IMG/VR virus record: IMGVR_UViG_3300036719_003112
Coordinates: 1-20,207 of that record
Strand: one strand, 5' to 3'
Length of the DNA stretch: 20,207 nucleotides
From: a virus
How positions within the stretch are numbered: position 1 is the first letter of the stretch; every line of letters begins with the position of its first letter. The translations under genes were made by a program, and so were the position numbers. The notes beneath the pieces are model-generated. The model saw only the letters and a list, made by a program, of their open reading frames with translations. It made no database searches and was not told the origin of the DNA. Shown here piece after piece: positions 14,146-20,207 of the stretch.

Positions 14146-17100
14146 TTATCCAAAGGTTGCTTCAGATCCAAAAACGGACCATGCGCCGCCACCTGTACGA
14201 AGTAAAGTAAATGAATAAAATTCTGTTTTGTTTGCAGCTGCAGTTGGTGCTGTTCCTCCAAACCAATTTATAGTTTGTGCTGCACCATCAATTTGTACAG
14301 CAGTAGGAGCATATGGAGTAGCACCTTGAACAACTATTATAGAAACAACTATTGTTCGACTTGCTGTTGTTGGAACATTAGTAAAGTTAGCCGTCCAGTT
14401 TGCAGCAGGACTTGTGTGGTAAAAAGTTGTTGATGACGATGTGTTATGTGTTACTGTACCAGTTGCACCAGTTAAAGTTGTAAGAACTTCTGTTGTTTCA
14501 GATAGTGTCGTGAATCCAGAAACCGTTAAATCACCAGAAATTGTACCACCAGAAGTTTCTAATTTTGTGTTAGCTGCAGCAAAAGCACCATTCGCATATG
14601 AACTAGCAGCAGTTACATTATTAGCAGTTGCAAAAGATGAGTTAGCATATGATCCTGCTGATACAGATTTCTGGTCTGCCGTATTGGCAGCAATAAAAGC
14701 ACCATTGGCATATGAACTAGCACTACCTGCATTTGTTGTTGCAGTGTTTGCTGCAACGTATGCTGAGTTTGCATATGAACCTGCACTTACAGCTTTCTGA
14801 TCAGCAGTTGCAGCGTTAGTTGTTGCAGTGTTAGCTTGGGTATATCCTGAATTGGCATAAGAACCACTTGTTACCGCTCTTTGGTCGGCAGTAGCAGCAT
14901 TAGTAGTTGATGTATTTGCTTGACCATAAGCAGCGTTAGCATAGGCACCTGCACTTGTTGCTTCTTGTTCCGCTGTATTAGCAAAAGCATATGCAGCATT
15001 AGCGTACACACCTGAGGTAACAGCTCTTTGATCGGCAGTTGCAGCATTTGTAGTTGCGGTGTTAGCTTGAGTGTATCCAGAATTAGCATATGATCCAGAA
15101 GTTACTGCTCTTTGATCTGCTGTATTTGCAGAACTGTATGCCGAATTAGCATATGAACCAGCACTCAAAGCATTTTGATCAGCTGCTGCAGCATTTGTAT
15201 TAGCAGTATTTGCTTGAGTATATCCAGAATTAGCATAAGAACCCGCACTTATTGCCTTTTGATCTGCGGTATTTGCAGCACTGTATCCCGAATTAGCGTA
15301 TGATCCAGATGTTACAGCTCTTTGATCTGCTGATGCTGCATTTGTATTAGCAGTATTTGCTTGTCCGTATGCAGAGTTAGCATAACTTGATGCTGAATTT
15401 GCCGCATCTCTTACCCAAGTATCCGTACCACCTCCACCACCAAGAGATAATAGATTAGTTCCAACACCAGCAGAGGCTTGAGTTAAATCTATATACACAC
15501 CACGGGCAGAACCACCTTGTTCAAAAATTCTTATCTTGTCTTGATAAGCATCAATCGTAATGCCGCCATCAAGAGTGTTATTGGTGCTCGGTTTTCCTAA
15601 TAATATTTCACCACCCTCATCACCACCAACTGCTAATATATGTAATTTTCCTCCATTACCAATTCTAAGTTCTCCGTCAAAAGTTGTTCCACTTGTATTT
15701 GCAAGTGCATTATTTGCTTTTGAAAAAGCTCCGTTAGCATAACTAGATGCCGAATTCGATGTAGTAAATGCAGAATTTGCATGATTTATTGGATCATATC
15801 CTCTTACTCTAACAACATCAGAAATTAAGTTTGCATTTAAATTAGCAATTCTAAAACTAGAGTTGGCAACATCAATAGTATTATTTGGTGATGCTGTGTC
15901 AAAACTTGGATCCAAATAGTTATAGAAGAGATAATAAAGTCCGTCCGATGCGTCACGGATAAGTCCTGTATGTCTTTCATTTATTCCAGAATCGTCACTG
16001 TAATGTCCTACAAATCCAATATCTAATGTATCCGAAGTTTCATTATTGGATGCTAACTGAAGTAATGGATCATCCACCCTTAAATCAGATACACTAATGG
16101 TGGTTGCGTTACCAGAAACTACTAAGTTGCCAGTAATATTTAAATCACCACTAACTGTACCACCAGATGATGATAATTTAGAATTAGCTGTAGTGTAAGC
16201 CGAGTTAGCGTAAGAACCAGCACTTACTGCCTTTTGATCAGCTGTGTTTGCAACACTGTAAGCAGAATTAGCATAGTCGCCTGATGTTGTTGCTCTTTGA
16301 TCAGCAGTTGCAGCATTTGTTGTAGCAGTATTAGCTTGTACGTAAGCCGAGTTAGCATAAGAACCTGCACTAACTGCTTTCTGATCCGCTGTGTTAGCAG
16401 CATTATATCCAGAATTAGCATATGAACCTGCATTTACAGCTTTCTGATCAGCAGTTGCAGCGTTAGTTGTTGCAGTGTTAGCTTGGGTATAGGCTGAGTT
16501 TGAATAACTAGATGTTGAGTTTGCAGCATCAAAAGCACCATTAGCATAAATTCCTGATCGCACAGAAGTTTCGGATGCACCATTAGCTGTACTAAAAGAT
16601 GAGTTAGCATAACTGCCTGAAGTTACTGCTCTTTGATCCGCAGTTGCTGCATTTGTTGTTGCGGTATTAGCTTGAGTATATGATGAATTAGCATATGAAC
16701 CAGAAGTAACAGCTCTCTGATCTGATGTAGATGCATTTGTTGTTGCGGTATTTGCTTGGCCATAAGCCGCGTTAGCATATACACCTGAAGTAAAAGCTGT
16801 CTGGTCAGCAGCTGCAGCATTTGTGTTTGCAATGTTGGCCTGCAAATAAGCCGAGTTGGCATATGAACCAGAATTAGTTGCTATAGTTTCGGATGTATTA
16901 GCAACAGAGAAAGAACTATTTGCATAACTACCTGATGTTACAGCTTTTTGGTCAGCTGTTGCAGCGTTAGTTGTTGCAGTGTTTGCCTGACTGTATGCTG
17001 AGTTAGCGTAAGAACCTGAAGTAACAGCTCTTTGATCTGCTGTTGCTGCGTTTGTTGCACTCGTATTAGACTGTGAGTATGCTGAATTAGCATAATCTCC

Positions 17101-18798
17101 AGAAGTTACAGCTCTCTGATCGGCAGTTGCAGCATTTGTAGTTGCGGTGTTAGCTTGAGTGTATCCAGAATTAGCATAATCTCCAGAAGTTACTGCTCTT
17201 TGATCAGCAGTAGCAGCATTAGTGTTTGCAGTGTTAGCTTGACCATAAGCACTATTAGCATAAGAACCTGAAGTAACTGCTCTTTGATCAGCAGTTGCTG
17301 CATTTGTATTAGCAGTATTTGCTTGTCCGTATGCGGAGTTGGAATATGAAGAAGAACTATTAGCAACAATATAAGCTGAGTTAGCATAACTAGATGCTGA
17401 ATTTGCAGTATCTCTAGACCAAGAATCTGTAGTGCCACTATTTGCCACAGCAAATGCTGCATTAGCATAAAGACCTGCTGATATTGCATTTGTATTAGCT
17501 GTATTAGCTTGAGTATAACCTGAATTAGCATATGAACCAGATGTTACTGCTCTTTGGTCAGCTGTGTTTGCAACAACAAATGATCCATTAGCGTATTCTC
17601 CAGAACTTGAAGCTTTTTGATCTGCTGTATTTGCGACACTAAAAGCTTCATTTGCATATGAACTACTAGAATTTGCTACATTAAAAGAGGCATTGGTGTG
17701 ATTTATTGGGTCGAAGCCACGAATATTAATTGTATCAGTTACTATATTTGCTGTAAGATTTGCTATTCTAAAACTAGAGTTAGCAACATCAATAGTGTTG
17801 TTTGGAGATAACGTACCAAAACTTGGATCTAGATAGTTATGGAATAAGTAATATAAACCATTCGATGCATCACGGAAAAGTCCAGTATGTCTTTGATTTA
17901 CTCCCGCATCATCACTATAGTGTCCAAAGAATCCGATATCCAAAGAATCAGATGTTTCATTATTTGATGCTAACTGGATTAAACTGTCATTTATTTTTAT
18001 ACTCGAAACAGCGATACTAGTAGCATTACCCAAAACAGTTAAATTGCCAGTAATACTTAAATCGCCTGATAGTGTGCCACCAGATGCGTTTAACTTGTTG
18101 TTGGCTGTACTATAAGCAGAATTAGCATAACTAGATGCAACATTAGCAGTTCCTTGTGCAACACCAGCTGCGGTCAACGCAGCATTAGCAGTGCCTTCTG
18201 CATTATTAGCTATGTTTAATGCAGAATCAGCGGTTGATTGTGCAGAACTAGCTGCACTTGCAGCAAAGTTAGCAGTTTCGTAAGCCGAGTTAGCGTATAA
18301 ACCAGAAGTTACTGCTCTTTGATCCGCAGTAGCAGCATTAGTGTTTGCAGTGTTAGCTTGGTTATAAGCTGAGTTAGCATGAGTTCTTGAATCAAAGGCT
18401 CTCTGATCTGCTAATGCTGCATTGGTGTTAGCTGTGTTAGCCAGACTGTATGCAGAGTTAGAATATGAAGAAGAACTGTTAGCTGTACCATATGCCGCAT
18501 TAGCATAAGATGATGCTGAGTTGGCAGAATCTCTAGCATATGAATCTGTAGCTGAACCACCAGTGTTCGCAACAGCAAATGCGGCATTAGCATAACTAGA
18601 TGCTGAATTTGCAGCGTCGTAGGCTGCATTAGATTGTGTCGATGAATCAAAACCACTACTTACATTAATTGATTGTGCTCCAGTAACAGTAAGACTACCG
18701 CCACTATTACTTAAAACAATACCGTCAATAGTTATACTATCAAATACGAAATCTTGTGTTGAATCAATAGCATTTGGTTTTATTTGTGTTAGTGCCAT
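14146..18798 (-). CDS. Giant repetitive tail fibre with alanine-heptad shaft
   Basis: A 1550-residue fibre. N-terminal attachment-like module at about residues 1-50 (MALTQIKPNAIDSTQDFVFD). Three shaft segments, about 40-233, 370-869 and 1124-1412, are built from 28- and 21-residue units such as SYANSAYGQANTANTNAATA, DQRAVTSG. In the register YANSAYS/QANTATT/NAATADQ/RAVTSGS, Ala recurs at positions 2 and 5 of every seven residues, indicating an alanine-rich coiled coil. Shaft segments are interrupted by a duplicated globular domain (about 234-369 and 869-1008; GFFGHYSDD, RHTGLFRDAS, LYYLFHNYLDPSF) and a third domain (about 1036-1123; KLHILAVGGDEGGEILLG). The C-terminus, about 1413-1550, matches the 239-residue fibre. 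The ATG overlaps the gp16 stop (TAATG). Very probably a long tail fibre. Confidence 0.8.
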   Translation of the reverse strand: MALTQIKPNAIDSTQDFVFDSITIDGIVLSNSGGSLTVTGAQSINVSSGFDSSTQSNAAYDAANSASSYANAAFAVANTGGSATDSYARDSANSASSYANAAYGTANSSSSYSNSAYSLANTANTNAALADQRAFDSRTHANSAYNQANTANTNAATADQRAVTSGLYANSAYETANFAASAASSAQSTADSALNIANNAEGTANAALTAAGVAQGTANVASSYANSAYSTANNKLNASGGTLSGDLSITGNLTVLGNATSIAVSSIKINDSLIQLASNNETSDSLDIGFFGHYSDDAGVNQRHTGLFRDASNGLYYLFHNYLDPSFGTLSPNNTIDVANSSFRIANLTANIVTDTINIRGFDPINHTNASFNVANSSSSYANEAFSVANTADQKASSSGEYANGSFVVANTADQRAVTSGSYANSGYTQANTANTNAISAGLYANAAFAVANSGTTDSWSRDTANSASSYANSAYIVANSSSSYSNSAYGQANTANTNAATADQRAVTSGSYANSAYGQANTANTNAATADQRAVTSGDYANSGYTQANTATTNAATADQRAVTSGDYANSAYSQSNTSATNAATADQRAVTSGSYANSAYSQANTATTNAATADQKAVTSGSYANSSFSVANTSETIATNSGSYANSAYLQANIANTNAAAADQTAFTSGVYANAAYGQANTATTNASTSDQRAVTSGSYANSSYTQANTATTNAATADQRAVTSGSYANSSFSTANGASETSVRSGIYANGAFDAANSTSSYSNSAYTQANTATTNAATADQKAVNAGSYANSGYNAANTADQKAVSAGSYANSAYVQANTATTNAATADQRATTSGDYANSAYSVANTADQKAVSAGSYANSAYTTANSKLSSSGGTVSGDLNITGNLVVSGNATTISVSDLRVDDPLLQLASNNETSDTLDIGFVGHYSDDSGINERHTGLIRDASDGLYYLFYNYLDPSFDTASPNNTIDVANSSFRIANLNANLISDVVRVRGYDPINHANSAFTTSNSASSYANGAFSKANNALANTSGTTFDGELRIGNGGKLHILAVGGDEGGEILLGKPSTNNTLDGGITIDAYQDKIRIFEQGGSARGVYIDLTQASAGVGTNLLSLGGGGGTDTWVRDAANSASSYANSAYGQANTANTNAASADQRAVTSGSYANSGYSAANTADQKAISAGSYANSGYTQANTANTNAAAADQNALSAGSYANSAYSSANTADQRAVTSGSYANSGYTQANTATTNAATADQRAVTSGVYANAAYAFANTAEQEATSAGAYANAAYGQANTSTTNAATADQRAVTSGSYANSGYTQANTATTNAATADQKAVSAGSYANSAYVAANTATTNAGSASSYANGAFIAANTADQKSVSAGSYANSSFATANNVTAASSYANGAFAAANTKLETSGGTISGDLTVSGFTTLSETTEVLTTLTGATGTVTHNTSSSTTFYHTSPAANWTANFTNVPTTASRTIVVSIIVVQGATPYAPTAVQIDGAAQTINWFGGTAPTAAANKTEFYSFTLLRTGGGAWSVFGSEATFG
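14570..15425 (-). repeat. Tandem coding repeats, third shaft segment of giant fibre
   Basis: Tandem 84-bp (28 residues) and 63-bp (21 residues) coding units, for example the SGSYANSGYTQANTATTNAA unit around 15000-15110 and again around 14780-14880. Unit lengths are multiples of 21 bp, so heptad phase is kept. DNA copies are similar but differ mostly at third codon positions. Confidence 0.85.
15775..16190 (-). repeat. Second copy of a duplicated globular domain in the giant fibre
   Basis: This segment encodes KLSSSGGTVSGDLNITG to DPINHAN, about 135 residues. It is clearly homologous to the segment at about 17692-18100 in the same gene; shared stretches include LQLASNNETSD, YNYLDPSF or HNYLDPSF, and SPNNTIDVANSSFRIANL. 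Substitutions such as GFFGHYSDDAGVNQ versus GFVGHYSDDSGINE show an older duplication. Confidence 0.85.
16190..17690 (-). repeat. Tandem coding repeats, second and longest shaft segment
   Basis: About 1.5 kb of 84-bp and 63-bp tandem coding units (TADQRAVTSGSYANSAY type). Codons for the same residues vary between units, for example the complement of YANS appears as gcataagaacc, gcatatgaacc or gcgtaagaacc. It is the longest repetitive tract in the window and a likely place for length variation or assembly collapse. Confidence 0.85.
17692..18100 (-). repeat. First copy of the duplicated globular domain in the giant fibre
   Basis: This segment encodes KLNASGGTLSGDLSITG to DPINHTN. It pairs with the copy at about 15775-16190, with the same domain order and length. 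It separates the first heptad shaft (18100-18650) from the second. Confidence 0.85.
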
Positions 18799-19187
18799 TA
18801 TTCTTTACTCTTTAGAAGTTTAACTAATTCTTTTGTTGAACCTACGAAAACTGCCTTATCAACATTTATACCATTTGTTGGTGAAGATTCTTTAGGTTGT
18901 AAATCTCTTTTTCTTTTTTGTATTTCCATTAAATCTTTATTCATATCAGTTAGATGTTTCAACATATTTGCTGCAACTTCATAAGCTCTAGGATGATCAG
19001 AAGCTTTTGCAACACTCAAAATTCCTTCCATAGCATCATTGCCTTTTTCTATAAGATGTCTAATATTTTGCCTAGCAAATTCAGCATCATCATCAATATT
19101 ATTTAAAGGTTCAATAACAATATTATCTGTTACTTTAATAGGTTCTACATCTAAAATTTCAGATAAGTTATTATTTAATTTATTCAT
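18798..19187 (-). CDS. 16: Terminase small subunit, T4 gp16-like
   Basis: DNA-recognition and regulatory subunit of the packaging terminase. The protein is 129 residues; T4 gp16 is 164. The central helical pair (FARQNIRHLIEKGNDAMEGI, AYEVAANMLKHLTDMNKDLM, EIQKRKRDL) is the typical oligomerisation core of T4-like small terminases, followed by a short C-terminal tail ending LVKLLKSKE. The Shine-Dalgarno AGGA lies 7 bases before the ATG. In T4, genes 16 and 17 overlap; here the gp16 stop overlaps the ATG of the giant fibre (TAATG) and gp17 lies 10.7 kb downstream. Confidence 0.88.
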   Translation of the reverse strand: MNKLNNNLSEILDVEPIKVTDNIVIEPLNNIDDDAEFARQNIRHLIEKGNDAMEGILSVAKASDHPRAYEVAANMLKHLTDMNKDLMEIQKRKRDLQPKESSPTNGINVDKAVFVGSTKELVKLLKSKE

Positions 19188-19212
19188 TTTAATGTCCTAT
19201 TCATATTTACTT

Positions 19213-20207
19213 TTAAGTGGGGCTTGTTAATCTAACAAAAACCTGTCCACCAGTGCCAGTTTTATGATAAGGAGATCCTAATGCTACACCTGCCAAAGCC
19301 GCTGCCTCATCATCTGCGTATGGTCCAGGAATACCAGTCCAGGCTGTAGCTTGAACTGTTGCGTCTGGGAATGTTAATTTACCATTACTACCAAAGGTCC
19401 AACTGTTAGCGTAATTTTGATAAGTACTTATAACAACATTTCCGGTATTACTTACCATTAAATATTTGGAATCATCACCAAATATAAGGTCGTATTGAGA
19501 ATTATTACCACTGTCGAAATGAATATGACTATCCGCATCACCTGATCTTATTCTTAAATATTTTAAATTGGCTGTATCTTCTGGACTAGCACTTATGTTT
19601 AATCCACTATATGATGTTACACCTTGTATAGTTACATCGTTGAAAGATACATTTCCTGTATTTGCTGTCGCACTAATACCTGTAAGTAAACTACCATTAC
19701 CAATGAAGTAGTCGGCCGTAACATTGCCCGTGGTACTGATGTTGCCACCTGTGATATTGCCTGTACTCACTAGACTGTCTACATTGGCTGTTTGAAAATA
19801 TACCACACTGTTGAGGCTGTTGCTGAGTGTGCTGTTGGCCTTGTCGTAGACCACGCTGATGATACTGTGGAATCCTGCTATGCTCACACGAGCCACATTG
19901 TTAGCCGTAGGAGTCACTATCTGATTGTTCATCAAGGTAACTACGGTGCCAGCACCGGCAGTAACAGCATTGGCTGTGTTGGTTGAGGCACGAATTACGC
20001 TGTCTACAATGTTCAAAGTACCTGCAGTGACCTGAGGCATCAAACAATCATTGGCTCCCTTGATCAAGACCTGTGCTCCTGCATTGTTGACCACTAGATT
20101 GTTTATTTTGTTGCCAATGATGGTGGTGATGCCTGAACCAGATATCAACACATTACCAGTTGTCTGTAGTTCACAATCATCAACTTCCACATAGCCTGAA
20201 CTGCTCT
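19213..20207 (-). CDS. Fibre-type structural protein (partial, C-terminal part)
   Basis: The reading frame is open to the right window edge: the codons before the GTG at 20188-20190 read SSSGY in frame, so the gene continues beyond the window and GTG is probably internal. At least 331 residues are visible. The N-terminal visible part (ELQTTGNVLISGSGITTIIG, AGAQVLIKGANDCL) has short beta-strand repeats suggestive of a beta-helix. Then comes the collagen-free fibre motif TGNVTADYFIGNGSLLTGIS, a region resembling fibre heads (SHIHFDSGNNSQYDLIFGDD), and a C-terminus with SPYHKTGTGGQVFVRLTSPT. G+C is about 50% in the upstream half and about a third in the downstream half. Probably a tail fibre or baseplate-associated fibre; the exact role is unknown. 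Confidence 0.7.
   Translation of the reverse strand, partial: SSSGYVEVDDCELQTTGNVLISGSGITTIIGNKINNLVVNNAGAQVLIKGANDCLMPQVTAGTLNIVDSVIRASTNTANAVTAGAGTVVTLMNNQIVTPTANNVARVSIAGFHSIISVVYDKANSTLSNSLNSVVYFQTANVDSLVSTGNITGGNISTTGNVTADYFIGNGSLLTGISATANTGNVSFNDVTIQGVTSYSGLNISASPEDTANLKYLRIRSGDADSHIHFDSGNNSQYDLIFGDDSKYLMVSNTGNVVISTYQNYANSWTFGSNGKLTFPDATVQATAWTGIPGPYADDEAAALAGVALGSPYHKTGTGGQVFVRLTSPT

Noticed and set aside
14441-14800. Plus-strand open frame of 119 residues opposite the giant fibre
   Set aside because: It is antisense to tandem repeats whose low-stop composition creates long frames. No ribosome site or recognisable protein; same for other frames inside 14441-18656.
14570-17690. Regular repeats considered as a CRISPR array or noncoding satellite
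   Set aside because: The repeats are in frame, coding, heptad-phased and lack unique spacers.
1-20207. Search for tRNA genes, integrase, transposase or attachment sites
   Set aside because: No cloverleaf, recombinase motif or terminal inverted repeat was noticed by eye on either strand.

Overview
The window is part of the late structural region of a T4-like (contractile-tailed) bacteriophage, and every supportable gene lies on the minus strand. G+C is low, roughly a third by eye in most genes. The conserved T4 late block is present and reads right to left: gp16 (small terminase), then gp17 (large terminase), gp18 (tail sheath), gp19 (tail tube), gp20 (portal), gp67- and gp68-like head-core genes, and the start of gp21 (prohead protease), which runs off the left edge. 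The AT-rich composition, the small size of these core proteins compared with T4, the 2-oxoglutarate oxygenase and the Dps-like gene suggest a phage of an aquatic bacterium, perhaps a pelagic alpha- or betaproteobacterium. That host guess is inference.

Layout from the right edge leftwards. (1) 20207-19213: 3' part of a beta-rich fibre-type protein, open at the window edge. (2) 19187-18798: gp16. (3) 18798-8572: a cassette of about 10 kb inserted between gp16 and gp17. It holds a 1550-residue fibre with an alanine-heptad shaft, three tandem paralogous small tip-like proteins with paired HxH motifs, a 102-residue protein, a two-domain 2OG-Fe(II) oxygenase, a four-cysteine protein, a 239-residue miniature of the giant fibre, and a seven-repeat propeller-like protein. 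(4) 8543-6477: a Dps-family gene directly followed by gp17. (5) 6421-4158: sheath and tube genes, closed by a perfect 10-bp hairpin. (6) 4111-1: portal (TTG start), head-core genes, a small unknown protein, and gp21.

Genes are packed with gaps of 0-55 bp and several stop/start overlaps. Sites resembling the T4 late promoter (TATAAATA), with a shared form TAAATAGA, sit at or just past the stop codons preceding dps, gp18, gp19 and the gp67-like gene. These imply late transcription units dps-gp17, gp18-gp19 and gp67-like onwards. The cassette between the terminase subunits looks like a host-recognition module: two fibres share the same ends but differ about 6.5-fold in length, and three tip paralogs keep a fixed framework around a variable loop. 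No tRNA, CRISPR array, integrase or insertion sequence was seen. No gene-free stretch exceeds 300 bases.
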